Assembly (NCBI GenBank): GCA_041665305.1
Contig: JBAYJD010000005.1
Span: 1-64,000, forward strand
DNA length: 64,000 nucleotides
Source of the DNA: YA12-FULL-51-18 sp041665305
Lineage (GTDB): Bacteria > Elusimicrobiota > Elusimicrobia > Elusimicrobiales > UBA9959
Reading direction: 5' to 3'
Both the position numbers and the translations under genes were made by a program. This document shows, piece after piece, positions 34,659-43,603 of this stretch. The notes beneath the pieces are model-generated. The model was not told the DNA's origin. It saw only the letters and a list, made by a program, of their open reading frames with translations, and searched no databases. The stretch's first letter is position 1. Every line of letters begins with the position of its first letter.

Positions 34659-34771
34659 CTGTCGCGTCCGCCCCGGCGGCGCGTTTTGCGTTCGGCCGGC
34701 TTGCGCGGGACTGTTATTAAAATTTTCCCTCAACTCCGGCCTGGGGCTGCATAAAATTTTGTGCCGGGCAC

Positions 34772-34800
34772 GATAAAGTGTCGTCTTGCGACGCTTTATT
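34772..34800. repeat. Copy of the GATAAAxTGTCGTCTTGCGA hairpin family
   Basis: GATAAAGTGTCGTCTTGCGA followed by CGCTTTATT forms an imperfect hairpin matching 260-287 and, more loosely, 57281-57313. It lies 47 bases upstream of the next gene and may terminate the BMC transcript. The interval 34659-34846 has no gene. Confidence 0.5.
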
Positions 34801-34846
34801 TTGTTATATTGTGCGCATAGGATAATTGTGTTAGGGGGCGGATAAA

Positions 34847-36460
34847 ATGAAAAAGATCTTGATCCTGCTGGCGCTTGCGCTGCCGGCTTCGGCCGGAGGG
34901 GGGGAGAACTCCGGAGCCGGATTTTACAAGGCCGCAGTAAGCGAACTGCTGGAAAATGTCCCCGGCGCGGATAAGAAAATAGCCGTGGCCGGATTTTCAT
35001 ATTCCGACGGGCGGGATTCCAGGGACGGCGCTGTCGCGGCCGGCCGCATCTCCGCGGAACTGGAGAAGATAAAGGGAGTGACCGTTATTAAAAGCGGCGC
35101 CGTGGCCGCGGCGCTGGGGAAATTAAGTTTGCGGCGCTTCGGCGGCATCGATCCCGGGGCCGCCAGGGACCTGGGCAGGCTTCTGGGCGCCGATTGGGTG
35201 ATCTTCGGAACGCTGACCGAACTTCCCGACGGGCGGCTTGCCGTGCGCGCCCGCATGGCGGGCGTAAGGTCCGGAGAGGCCAGGACGGCTTTGGGCGGTA
35301 CGGTGGAAAGGGACTGGCTGGATAAATACCGGGCGCTCCTCTCCGAAGAAAGCCTGCGTATAGAGAAAAGCTCCGGCGATGCGCGCGCTTTTTACGCCCG
35401 CGGCCTGACGAACGGCGACCTTAAGGAATACGATAAAGCCGTGGCCGATTTCGGGGCCGCGATAACTCTCGAACCCGCCTATTGGGAGGCGTATCTGGGC
35501 CGCGGCGGCGTTTATCAGCGGGAAGAAAAACTGGAAAGCGCTATCGCGGACTATACAAAGGCCATAGAACTTAAACCTACCGTAGGTGAAACTTATTATA
35601 ACCGTGGAACGGCCTGGTTCATGTGCGACCGGCCCGATAAAGGAGTGGAAGATTATTCCAAGGCCATAGAGACGGCCGCCGCGGACCTTCCGGCCTCCGG
35701 GAGCGGGCCTGACGGCTTTTCCGGCACGGATAAAAAAGATAAGGCGGTGGAAGATTGCGGCAGGTCGATAGAAGCAGATCCGAAGAATCCAAGGAATTAT
35801 TATAACCGCGGCATCGTCTGGATCACAAAAGGCGAATATTCAAGGGCCCTTGAGGACCTTTCCAGGACGATAGAACTCGATCCCAAAAACGCCGCGGCGT
35901 ACTACGGCCTTGGAGCGGTTTATAGCCATAACGCCGATTATGCCGGGGTGATAAAGAATTTCTCAAAAGCGATAGAGCTTGACCCGGCGTATGATACGCA
36001 CAAATACGCTCATTATACCCGGGGCGCGGCCTATTATAAAACAGGCGATTATGACAAGGCTGTCGGGGATTTTTCGCTGGCGGCCGCGCTCGACCCCGGA
36101 GATTACCGGTCATATGCCGGCCTTGGGGACGCTTATAGCGGAAAAGCCGAGTATGTCCGGGCGATAACGGCATATTCAAAGGGCCTGGAGCTCGCTGGGG
36201 GGGATCCCGGGCTGTATTATGGCCGCGGAGCCGCCTATCTGCACGATCGCGAGCCGGTGAAAGCCGCAGCCGACCTGACCCGCGCCGTAGAACTGGACCC
36301 TGAGAACGCCGAGGCGTACCGCCGCCGCGCGGACGCATATTTTCTGATAGGTGAGATGGAAAAAATGCTGGACGATATGGTAACGGCGGTAAAATTAAAG
36401 CCCGCGCTTAAGCCGGAACTCCAGCCCAGGATCGATGCCCTTAAAAGCGGCGCCCGGTAG
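34847..36460 (+). CDS. Secreted TPR-repeat protein with N-terminal FlgO/CsgG-like domain
   Basis: The 537-residue protein has a signal peptide (MKKILILLALALPASAGG). Residues about 20-170 form an alpha/beta domain (KKIAVAGFSYSDG, LLGADWVIFGTLTE) resembling the FlgO/CsgG nucleotide-free fold. From about 175 onward there are nine or so TPR units, with repeated motifs such as AIADYTKAIELKPTVGETYYNRGTAW and ALEDLSRTIELDPKNAAAYYGLG. These proteins usually organise complexes at the envelope. No partner is identified. It is followed by tandem hairpins. Confidence 0.85.
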   Translation: MKKILILLALALPASAGGGENSGAGFYKAAVSELLENVPGADKKIAVAGFSYSDGRDSRDGAVAAGRISAELEKIKGVTVIKSGAVAAALGKLSLRRFGGIDPGAARDLGRLLGADWVIFGTLTELPDGRLAVRARMAGVRSGEARTALGGTVERDWLDKYRALLSEESLRIEKSSGDARAFYARGLTNGDLKEYDKAVADFGAAITLEPAYWEAYLGRGGVYQREEKLESAIADYTKAIELKPTVGETYYNRGTAWFMCDRPDKGVEDYSKAIETAAADLPASGSGPDGFSGTDKKDKAVEDCGRSIEADPKNPRNYYNRGIVWITKGEYSRALEDLSRTIELDPKNAAAYYGLGAVYSHNADYAGVIKNFSKAIELDPAYDTHKYAHYTRGAAYYKTGDYDKAVGDFSLAAALDPGDYRSYAGLGDAYSGKAEYVRAITAYSKGLELAGGDPGLYYGRGAAYLHDREPVKAAADLTRAVELDPENAEAYRRRADAYFLIGEMEKMLDDMVTAVKLKPALKPELQPRIDALKSGAR

Positions 36461-36479
36461 TTAAGAAAAGGCTCATAAG

Positions 36480-36527
36480 AAAAGGCTCATGCTGCCTTTT
36501 GTGATAAAAAGGCTCATGCTGCCTTTT
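36480..36527 (+). terminator. Tandem hairpin repeats after the TPR gene
   Basis: The hairpin AAAAGGC-TCATGCT-GCCTTTT occurs twice (36480-36500 and 36507-36527), with a truncated third copy just before. Each can fold separately and ends in TTTT, so the array probably terminates transcription. Confidence 0.65.
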
Positions 36528-36549
36528 GAGGCTTGATTAAGGAGGAATT

Positions 36550-37365
36550 ATGAATAATATCGTGCTGATCACGGGCGCTTCTTCGGGGATAGGCAAGGCG
36601 ACGGCTAAATTGCTGCTTTCTCACGGCTGCAAGGTTTACACCGGGGCGCGCCGCGTGGAGAACCTGAAGGAACTCGAATACCTGGGCGCCGGAATTATGC
36701 CTCTCGACGTCACCGATGAAAGGTCGCTTAAAAGCGCCGTGGACGCGGTCCTTGAGACGGAAGGGCGGCTGGATGTCCTTATAAATAACGCGGGTTACGG
36801 GGCCCATGGGGCCATAGAGGATGTGCCCATGTCCGAGGCCCGGCGGCAGTTCGAGGTCAACTTGTTCGGCTTGGCCCGGCTGACGCAGTTGGCGCTTCCG
36901 ATAATGCGCAAGCAGGGTTCCGGAAAAATAATCAATATCTCATCCATCGCCGGCAAGATCGTCCTGCCTCTTGGCGGCTGGTATCACGCCAGCAAATACG
37001 CCCTTGAGGCTTATTCCGACGCCCTGCGCGCCGAAGTGTTCCGTTTCGGCATAAAGGTCGTCCTGATAGAGCCCGGCGCTATAAAGACAGAGTGGGACAC
37101 CGTGGCGATGGCTAACCTCTCCAAATATTCGGGCAGCGGTCCGTACGCGGAGCTGACGGAGAAGCTGACCGGCAAATTTAGGGCCGGCTACAGGGCGGGC
37201 GCGCCTGGGCCGGAAGTGGTCGCCCGAGCCGTGCTCAAAGCGCTGAGCTCGGGCCGCCCGGCGGCCCGTTACGCCGTTCCTTTCCAGGCAAGGCTGATAC
37301 TTTTTATGAAGCGGTTCGTGCCGGACCGGGTCCTGGACCTCGCGATACGATCGATGATTGGATGA
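36550..37365 (+). CDS. Short-chain dehydrogenase/reductase
   Basis: This classical SDR has 271 residues. The cofactor motif TGASSGIGKA (about 7-16) and the NNAGYG motif (about 82-87) are present, as is the catalytic Ser (NISSIAG) with Tyr-x3-Lys (YHASKYA). The Arg/basic residue after the motif (YTGARRVENL) suggests NADP(H) preference. The substrate cannot be told from the sequence. GGAGG precedes the ATG. The C-terminal helix (LILFMKRFVPDRVLDLAI) may contact membrane or lipid substrates. It appears monocistronic. Confidence 0.92.
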   Translation: MNNIVLITGASSGIGKATAKLLLSHGCKVYTGARRVENLKELEYLGAGIMPLDVTDERSLKSAVDAVLETEGRLDVLINNAGYGAHGAIEDVPMSEARRQFEVNLFGLARLTQLALPIMRKQGSGKIINISSIAGKIVLPLGGWYHASKYALEAYSDALRAEVFRFGIKVVLIEPGAIKTEWDTVAMANLSKYSGSGPYAELTEKLTGKFRAGYRAGAPGPEVVARAVLKALSSGRPAARYAVPFQARLILFMKRFVPDRVLDLAIRSMIG

Positions 37366-37395
37366 GGGGTCATAATTAGCAATCGCCGACAGGTA

Positions 37396-37424
37396 TTGAC
37401 AGTTATTTTGTCATCATGTATAAT
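37396..37424 (+). promoter_or_regulatory. Consensus sigma-70-type promoter of the heat-shock operon
   Basis: TTGACA at 37396-37401 and TATAAT at 37419-37424 are separated by exactly 17 bases: a perfect vegetative promoter. The CIRCE-like operator overlaps the expected start site. Confidence 0.9.
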
Positions 37425-37428
37425 ATTT

Positions 37429-37455
37429 TTAGCACTCATCGTAATTGATTGCTAG
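37429..37455 (+). promoter_or_regulatory. CIRCE-like operator for HrcA
   Basis: TTAGCACTC, nine bases, then GATTGCTAG. The consensus is TTAGCACTC-N9-GAGTGCTAA. The left arm is exact and the right arm has two changes. Its location just after the -10 box and ahead of hrcA indicates autoregulation of hrcA-grpE-dnaK-dnaJ. Confidence 0.88.
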
Positions 37456-37552
37456 TTTTGCTGCGAGGCGATCGCGCGGCAGGGCCGCCCGGCGGACGGC
37501 ACGACGGAGAACGACGGCCGCGGCGCCGCGACTTTACGGGGACGAGTTCATC

Positions 37553-38662
37553 ATGCGTGTGCTTAAACCGGAGATAGCGCAGGACAGGAAAGAGAAGATC
37601 CTCAACTGGGTCGTGTATAACTATGTCAGCACCGGCAAGCCGGTCAGTTCCGATGTTATAGCGTCCAAGGGCGGGTTTAACGTTTCCAGCGCCACCATAA
37701 GGAATATCTTAAAGGAGCTGGAAGAGACAGGCTATCTGCATCAGGCCCATACTTCCGGCGGCCGTATTCCCAGCGACAAGGGGTACCGCGCTTATGTGGA
37801 TAATATCACCCGCCTTCAGAAACTGGCCGCCGTGGAAAAAGAAAGGGTGGAGAACGAGTACGAGCGCCGCATAGAGCAGCTGGACGGTTTTCTTAAGCAC
37901 ACTTCCAAGGTTATTTCGGACCTGTCCCATTGCGCGGGGTTCGTTATTTCGGCCGACATCCAGGAGGACGCCGTGAAGCGCCTGGACCTTATAAGTCTAG
38001 GTCCCAAGAGCGTCCTTTCGGTTTTGTTCGTGCATTCGGGCATTATGAAGCACGCCGCTTTTTCCCTGGAGAAGACCCTGGAAAAAGGTTCGGTCAGGAT
38101 CCTTTCGCTGAAGCTGAACAAGAGGCTTAAAGACGCCCCGGTCGCCGATGCGGCGCGGATCGTCTGGAAAGAATTTCTGCATAAGGCCGAAGGAACGGAG
38201 CAGGAGCTTTTAAAGAAGCTGGTGGAGTATTTCTCCGGCATGGCCAAAAATCCGGACCAGGTTTACCTCGAAGGCCTGAGCCGCATTTACGAAAGCATGG
38301 AATCGGACGATATCGAGGACATGCGCAATATCGCGCGGGTGCTGGAAGAGAAGGAAAAATTCTCGTGTATGCTGCGGGAGCGGCTTAAAGACTGCGCCGC
38401 CGGCGGCAGGGCGCTGACCGCGCCGGGAGCTAAGAAACATATCGTGAATGTGACCATCGGTTCGGAGAATAATATAAAGGAATTCAGGAATTTCAGCCTG
38501 GTCTCCAGTTCCTACTGCATGAACGACAAAGCGGTGGGGCTGGTGGGGATCCTGGGCTACAAACGCATGGAATATCCGAAGATGATCTCCATCGTGGATT
38601 CCGTCAGCTCCATGGTGGAACAGATCCTGGCGGATTGGGAGAAGGTCGATCTTGAAGACTGA
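37553..38662 (+). CDS. hrcA: Heat-inducible transcription repressor HrcA
   Basis: HrcA binds CIRCE and represses chaperone genes until heat shock. The start is set at MRVLKPEIAQDRKEKIL (369 residues); the frame extends upstream into the operator, which would be wrong. The N-terminal winged helix includes KPVSSDVIASKGGFNVSSATIRNILKELEETGYLHQAHTSGGRIPSDKGYRAYVD, the most conserved HrcA segment. A GAF-like dimer domain follows, ending SIVDSVSSMVEQILADWE. The upstream CIRCE-like operator and the downstream chaperones confirm the call. Confidence 0.97.
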   Translation: MRVLKPEIAQDRKEKILNWVVYNYVSTGKPVSSDVIASKGGFNVSSATIRNILKELEETGYLHQAHTSGGRIPSDKGYRAYVDNITRLQKLAAVEKERVENEYERRIEQLDGFLKHTSKVISDLSHCAGFVISADIQEDAVKRLDLISLGPKSVLSVLFVHSGIMKHAAFSLEKTLEKGSVRILSLKLNKRLKDAPVADAARIVWKEFLHKAEGTEQELLKKLVEYFSGMAKNPDQVYLEGLSRIYESMESDDIEDMRNIARVLEEKEKFSCMLRERLKDCAAGGRALTAPGAKKHIVNVTIGSENNIKEFRNFSLVSSSYCMNDKAVGLVGILGYKRMEYPKMISIVDSVSSMVEQILADWEKVDLED

Positions 38663-38728
38663 CGACAGGGTATAGGGCTTTAGCTGTACTGAGCCCTTGT
38701 CCCGGACCATTGGAGCCTGGTTCGATCT

Positions 38729-39397
38729 ATGGAAAACAAAAAACATAAGCCGCACGAAGAGAAAAAACGCGCCGAGCCCGTTCCGGGCGAAGCCGAGTGC
38801 GAGTGCGATAAGAATAACGAGTGCGTCTGCGAAGAGGCCGCGCCGGAAGCGGCAAAAACCGCGGGGACGCGCGCGGCCGGAAAAACGCCGGACTATTACT
38901 CGCAGCTCCTGTGCCTGAAGGCTGATTTTGAGAATTACCGCAAGCGCGTGGAGAAAGAAAAGCCGGAACTGGTGAAATTCGGAAAGGCGGAGATGCTTAT
39001 AAAACTTCTCCCGCTTTACGATCTGCTGATGCAGGCGCATCTGCATATCGTGAAACTTAAGGACGGGGCGGGCGACGATCCGGCGCCGGCGCGCGACATC
39101 GTGAAGGGCCTTGAGATGATCTTTAAGGAATTTTCCAGGGTCTTTGAGGCCGAGGGGATCAGGCCTATGGAAGTGGTAGGCAAGCCTTACGATCCCATGG
39201 GTTCGGAGATAATCGGGACGGATGAGGGCACGGAAGAGAACGACGGCCTGGTCACCGCCGAATTCCAGAAAGGTTTTTATTATGGGGACAAGGTGTTAAG
39301 GCCCGCGAGGGTTAAGATAGCGAAGAAAAAGGTCCCGGCGCCGGAAGAACCGAAAGCGAACGGGATGAAAGAGGGGGAGGCGAAAACGGGCGGGTAA
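38729..39397 (+). CDS. grpE: Nucleotide exchange factor GrpE
   Basis: GrpE releases ADP from DnaK. The 222-residue protein has a charged, Cys-containing N-terminal tail (ECECDKNNECVCEEAAPE) of unusual composition, then a long helix, then the beta-wing domain with the family motif QKGFYYGDKVLRPARVKI. The Glu/Lys-rich tail after this motif is longer than usual. It lies 66 bases after hrcA in the same operon. No clear ribosome binding site is visible. Confidence 0.93.
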   Translation: MENKKHKPHEEKKRAEPVPGEAECECDKNNECVCEEAAPEAAKTAGTRAAGKTPDYYSQLLCLKADFENYRKRVEKEKPELVKFGKAEMLIKLLPLYDLLMQAHLHIVKLKDGAGDDPAPARDIVKGLEMIFKEFSRVFEAEGIRPMEVVGKPYDPMGSEIIGTDEGTEENDGLVTAEFQKGFYYGDKVLRPARVKIAKKKVPAPEEPKANGMKEGEAKTGG

Positions 39398-39471
39398 CGC
39401 GCGCTTTCGCCCGGGAACACGGTTGAATAGAGGGGGAACTTTAGAGCTGATTATCAGGAGGAACACTTAAT

Positions 39472-41340
39472 ATGGCTAAAATAATAGGAATAGACTTAGG
39501 AACTTCGAATACCGCCGCGGCGGTGATGGAAGGAGGAAAAACCACCATCATCCCGTCGGCTGAAGGGACGACCCTTGGCGGCAAGGCTTTCCCGTCTTAT
39601 GTGGCTTTTACCAAGGACGGGCAGATGCTGGTGGGGGAACCGGCGCGTCGGCAGGCCGTGGCGAATCCCGAATCCACCGTGTCGGCTTTTAAAAGGAAGA
39701 TGGGTACGGACCATAAGTACAAAATAGCCGGCAAGGAATTCACTCCCCAGCAGCTTTCGGCTTATCTTTTGCAGAAGGTCAAAAGGGACGCCGAGGCGTT
39801 CCTCGGGGAAAAAGTGGAGAAGGCCGTCATCACCGTGCCGGCTTACTTCAACGACAACCAGCGCCAGGCCACCAAGGACGCCGGCACGATAGCCGGCCTT
39901 GAAGTCGTGCGGCTGGTCAACGAGCCCACGGCTGCGGCGCTGGCCTACGGCCTGGATAAGGAAGGCCGCGACCAGAAGATCATGGTGTTCGACCTCGGCG
40001 GCGGGACCCTGGATGTGACCATTATGGAGATGGGCAAGGAAGGGACCTTCGACGTCATCTCCACTTCCGGCGACACGCAGCTGGGGGGCACCGACATGGA
40101 CAACGCCCTCATCGATCATATCGCCTACGAGTTCCGCAAGGACACAGGCATAGACCTTAAAAAGGACCCCACGGCCGGCCAGCGGATAAAAGAATCGGCG
40201 GAAAAGGCCAAGATCGAGCTTTCCACCGTCATGGAGACCGAGCTTAACCTGCCGTTCATCTCGGCCGACGCCGGCGGGCCCAAGCATCTCGCGCTGAAGC
40301 TGTCCCGCGCGAAGCTGGAATCCCTGGTGGACCCCATCGTCAAACGCTGCAAAAAATCCGTGGATACGGCCCTGGCCGACGCCAAGCTCAAGACCTCCGA
40401 CATCCATCGCGTCATCCTGGTCGGCGGCCCCACCCGCATGCCCATAGTGCAGCGTTTCGTGGAAGAGTATGTCGGCAAGAAGATCGAACACGGCATAGAC
40501 CCCATGGAATGCGTGGCCGCCGGCGCGTCCGTGCAGGCCGCGGTCCTCACCGGGGATGTGAAGGATGTGCTCCTGCTGGATGTCACGCCGCTTACGCTGG
40601 GCATCGAGACCCTGGGCGGAGTGCGGACCCCGCTCATAGAAAAGAACACCACCATTCCCGTGAAGAAAACGCAGGTATTCTCCACCGCCGCCGATTCGCA
40701 GCCCGCCGTGACCATTCATGTCCTGCAGGGCGAGCGCGCCATGGCGTCGGATAACGTGTCTTTGGGCAAGTTCGACCTGGACGGCATTCCGCCGGCCCCG
40801 CGCGGCGTGCCGCAGATAGAAGTGGCCTTCGATATCGACGCCAACGGCATCCTGCAGGTGCACGCCAAGGACCTCGGGACGGGCAAGGCCCAGCATATCA
40901 CCATCTCGGCCCCGAACAAGCTGTCGAAAGAGGAGATCGACAAGTTCATGAAACAGGCCGAACAGTTCTCCGAACAGGACAAGCGGTACAAGGAGAAGGT
41001 GGAGGCCAAGAACGAGTCGGATTCGGTCCTTTATATGACCGAAAAAGCCCTCAAAGAGCACGGCGACAAGCTCTCCCAGGAAGAACGCCTCGCCGTGGAC
41101 CGCGCCATAACCGAGGTTAAGGACGCGCTCAAGGGCGATGATGTGGAAAAGATAAAGAAGGCCAAGGATGAATTGATCCGGGTTTCCCAGAAACTGGGCG
41201 AAGCCGTCTACAAAGCCTCGCAGGCCAAACCGGGGCCTGAAGCTCCCGGCGCGGACGCGGGCGCCCGGCAGGAAGCTTCCGCCCAGGCGGGCAAGAAGGA
41301 AGACGTCGTGGACGCCGAAGTCGTCGACGAGAAAAAATAG
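39472..41340 (+). CDS. dnaK: Chaperone protein DnaK (Hsp70)
   Basis: DnaK binds unfolded peptides under ATP control with DnaJ and GrpE. The 622 residues show IGIDLGTSNTAAAV, the VPAYFNDNQRQATKDAG motif, the IMVFDLGGGTLDVTI phosphate loop, and the Hsp70 signature ILVGGPTRMPIVQ; the substrate domain follows, with a lid and a short Ala/Glu-rich tail ending EVVDEKK. Near residue 80 the protein reads FKRKMGTDHKYKIAGKEFTPQQ, as in Bacillus DnaK, so it lacks the ~23-residue insert typical of proteobacterial DnaK. GGAGG precedes the ATG strongly. Confidence 0.98.
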   Translation: MAKIIGIDLGTSNTAAAVMEGGKTTIIPSAEGTTLGGKAFPSYVAFTKDGQMLVGEPARRQAVANPESTVSAFKRKMGTDHKYKIAGKEFTPQQLSAYLLQKVKRDAEAFLGEKVEKAVITVPAYFNDNQRQATKDAGTIAGLEVVRLVNEPTAAALAYGLDKEGRDQKIMVFDLGGGTLDVTIMEMGKEGTFDVISTSGDTQLGGTDMDNALIDHIAYEFRKDTGIDLKKDPTAGQRIKESAEKAKIELSTVMETELNLPFISADAGGPKHLALKLSRAKLESLVDPIVKRCKKSVDTALADAKLKTSDIHRVILVGGPTRMPIVQRFVEEYVGKKIEHGIDPMECVAAGASVQAAVLTGDVKDVLLLDVTPLTLGIETLGGVRTPLIEKNTTIPVKKTQVFSTAADSQPAVTIHVLQGERAMASDNVSLGKFDLDGIPPAPRGVPQIEVAFDIDANGILQVHAKDLGTGKAQHITISAPNKLSKEEIDKFMKQAEQFSEQDKRYKEKVEAKNESDSVLYMTEKALKEHGDKLSQEERLAVDRAITEVKDALKGDDVEKIKKAKDELIRVSQKLGEAVYKASQAKPGPEAPGADAGARQEASAQAGKKEDVVDAEVVDEKK

Positions 41341-41354
41341 GGCGCAGGCCGTCA

Positions 41355-41388
41355 GGGTCCGGGGTAAGGGCGCCCTTACCCCGGACCC
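41355..41388 (+). promoter_or_regulatory. Perfect 34-base palindrome between dnaK and dnaJ
   Basis: The arm GGGTCCGGGGTAAGGGC is followed immediately by its exact complement. No T run follows. A second stem, CGCGGCGCGT with ACGCGCCGCG, spans 41397-41438. They probably protect the dnaK message or reduce read-through to dnaJ. Confidence 0.6.
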
Positions 41389-41518
41389 TTCGCCGGCGCG
41401 GCGCGTTTCAAATGCGGGGAGATGTGAGACGCGCCGCGTTGATTTTCCTGTTCCCGGTTTTTTTTGTATCCTATAACGCATGTTCTACTCCATACGCTGA
41501 CCCCTTAACCCTTATCTT

Positions 41519-42643
41519 ATGGCGACAAACGATTACTACAGGACTTTGGGCGTGCCGCGGAACGCTTCCGAGCCGGAAATAAAGACGGCTTTCAGGAAGC
41601 TGGCGCTTAAATACCACCCGGACCGCAATCATGGGAACAAAGACGCCGAAGCCCAATTTAAGGAGATAGGGGAGGCTTACGAAGTGCTTTCCACTCCGGA
41701 GAAGAGGCGCATCTACGACCAGTTCGGCGCGGAAGGCCTTAAAGCCGGCGGCGGCAGGGGCCCCGGAGGGTTCGGCGGTTTCCAGAACGCCGACATGGGC
41801 GATATCTTCGGGGATATCTTCGACAATCTTTTTACCGACGCGGGCGGCGGGCACAGACGGCCCCGCTCCCGGCGCGGAGCCGACCTGAAATACACGGCCG
41901 AGATAACGCTGGAGGAGGCTTTTGCCGGCGTGAAGGCCCCGGTGAATTTCGACAGGACCGAAGTTTGCGCCGTTTGCGGCGGTACGGGCGCCAAAGCCAG
42001 GACCAGCCTTAAAAAATGCCCCACCTGCCGGGGCGCGGGGCGCGTGCAGTACGCCCAGGGTTTCTTTTCGTTCAGCCAGACCTGTCCGGACTGCGGCGGC
42101 CAGGGCGAAGTCGTTACGGCGCCGTGCAAGGAATGCGGCGGTTCCGGCCAGGAAAAAAAATCCGTCAGCCTTAACATCAAGATCCCGCCGGGCGCGGACG
42201 ACGGGACCACGCTGCGCGTTTCCGGCGCGGGCGACGCCGGCCTCAAAGGAGGGGACTCCGGCGATCTCTATGTCGAGGTGCGCCTCAAGCATCACCCCCA
42301 TTTTTCGCGCGACGGTTCGGACCTGCTTTACAATTGCCGGCTGACCGTGGCCCAGGCCGCGCTGGGCGGCGAAGTCCGGGTGCCGATCATCGAGGGGTCG
42401 CAAATGACCATCAAGATCCCGCCCGGCACGCAGCACGGCAGGGTGTTCAGGGTCCACGACATGGGGATGCCGCGCACGGACTCGCGCCAGCGGGGCGACC
42501 TGCTGGTCAAGGTGGAGGTTGAGATCCCGACGGATCTCACCGCGCGGCAGCGGGAACTGCTTGAGGAACTGGGCAGGACCTTCGGGCACGAGCCGCCGTT
42601 GAAGGAAAAGGAAGAAGGATTTTTTAAAAAGATCCTCGGTTAG
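41519..42643 (+). CDS. dnaJ: Chaperone protein DnaJ (type I Hsp40)
   Basis: DnaJ delivers clients to DnaK and stimulates its ATPase. The 374-residue protein has the J domain with HPDRN (about 32-36), then a Gly/Phe region. The zinc domain carries four CxxCxGxG-type motifs (CAVCGGTG, CPTCRGAG, CPDCGGQG, CKECGGSG), and two C-terminal beta domains follow. No clear Shine-Dalgarno stands before the ATG, and 178 bases with two hairpins separate it from dnaK, so it may have its own control. Confidence 0.97.
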   Translation: MATNDYYRTLGVPRNASEPEIKTAFRKLALKYHPDRNHGNKDAEAQFKEIGEAYEVLSTPEKRRIYDQFGAEGLKAGGGRGPGGFGGFQNADMGDIFGDIFDNLFTDAGGGHRRPRSRRGADLKYTAEITLEEAFAGVKAPVNFDRTEVCAVCGGTGAKARTSLKKCPTCRGAGRVQYAQGFFSFSQTCPDCGGQGEVVTAPCKECGGSGQEKKSVSLNIKIPPGADDGTTLRVSGAGDAGLKGGDSGDLYVEVRLKHHPHFSRDGSDLLYNCRLTVAQAALGGEVRVPIIEGSQMTIKIPPGTQHGRVFRVHDMGMPRTDSRQRGDLLVKVEVEIPTDLTARQRELLEELGRTFGHEPPLKEKEEGFFKKILG

Positions 42644-42727
42644 CCCTAATTCCGCGGTTCAATAGGGTTCCCATCGGCGGGATCAGGTTTAAAAAATAAC
42701 AGCGGAAGAACAATAAAGCTTCGTACT

Positions 42728-43438
42728 ATGCCGCAATATTTCGTTACGCCGGACAGGATCCGCGACGGCTCTTTTTCAGCCGGCGAAGACGAGTCCCGCC
42801 ATATCACGCGCGCCGCCCGTAAGCGCGCCGGCGACGAAATCGAGATCTTCGACGGCGCGGGGAACCGCTATCTGGCCGTTATCGGGGACGCAGGCGAGAT
42901 CGTTTCCGGCAGGATAAAGAAAAAACTGGTTTCCTCCGTTTATAAAACGCGGCTGGTGCTGTGCTTCGCCCCGGTCTCGCGCACGGCGGCGGAAGCCATA
43001 ATAGAGCACTGTACGGAGGCGGGCGCCGCCGCGTTCCAGCCGGCCCTGACCTCTCGCACCCAGTTCGACTGGTTCGGGTCCTGGCCCGAGAAGGCCAGGA
43101 GGTTCGAACAGTTGTCGTTGGCCGCCTGCAAGCAGTGCGGACGCGCCTCGCTCCCGGAACTTTTAAAGCCGCAAAAATTCGACGACCTGCTGTGCGAAGC
43201 GGGCCCGGCCGTCATAGCTTCGGGGGAAACCGGAGAGAATTTCGAAACTGCGGCGGCCGGCCTTCATGCGGCGACGGAGATCAAGGTCTTTATAGGGCCC
43301 GAGGGAGGCTTTACCAGGGGCGAGCTTGAGTACGCGGCCGAAAAAGGCGTAAAACAATTTTCGCTCGGAAAGCACACCCTGAGGGCTGAGACGGCCGCGC
43401 TGGCCGCCTCGGTGGTGGTGCTGGACAGACTGGGATAA
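42728..43438 (+). CDS. rsmE: 16S rRNA (uracil-1498-N3)-methyltransferase RsmE
   Basis: RsmE methylates U1498 of 16S rRNA. The 236 residues have the N-terminal PUA-like part (HITRAARKRAGDEIEIFDGAGNRY) and the SPOUT knot with IGPEGGFTRGELEYA and SLGKHTLRAETAALAA, the SAM-binding loops. It follows dnaJ by 84 bases in the same direction, a common order, so it may be the operon's last gene. Confidence 0.95.
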   Translation: MPQYFVTPDRIRDGSFSAGEDESRHITRAARKRAGDEIEIFDGAGNRYLAVIGDAGEIVSGRIKKKLVSSVYKTRLVLCFAPVSRTAAEAIIEHCTEAGAAAFQPALTSRTQFDWFGSWPEKARRFEQLSLAACKQCGRASLPELLKPQKFDDLLCEAGPAVIASGETGENFETAAAGLHAATEIKVFIGPEGGFTRGELEYAAEKGVKQFSLGKHTLRAETAALAASVVVLDRLG

Positions 43439-43603
43439 AGGGCCGGCCGCGCCTGGTTATGCGGTTTAGCGCCGAGATGACGGGAAGAATGAACGGTTTT
43501 TCCAATATGCGGCGGCAATGAGTTATAATGTTAGTGCCGCCGCGGATCGATCCGGGCCTTTCAGCTGAAGGACGGCCGGCGTGAAATTAAAGGGGAGAAA
43601 ATT

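Noticed and set aside
42650..42727. tRNA-like GGTTCAA segment after dnaJ
   Set aside because: No acceptor, D or anticodon stems can be matched around it.
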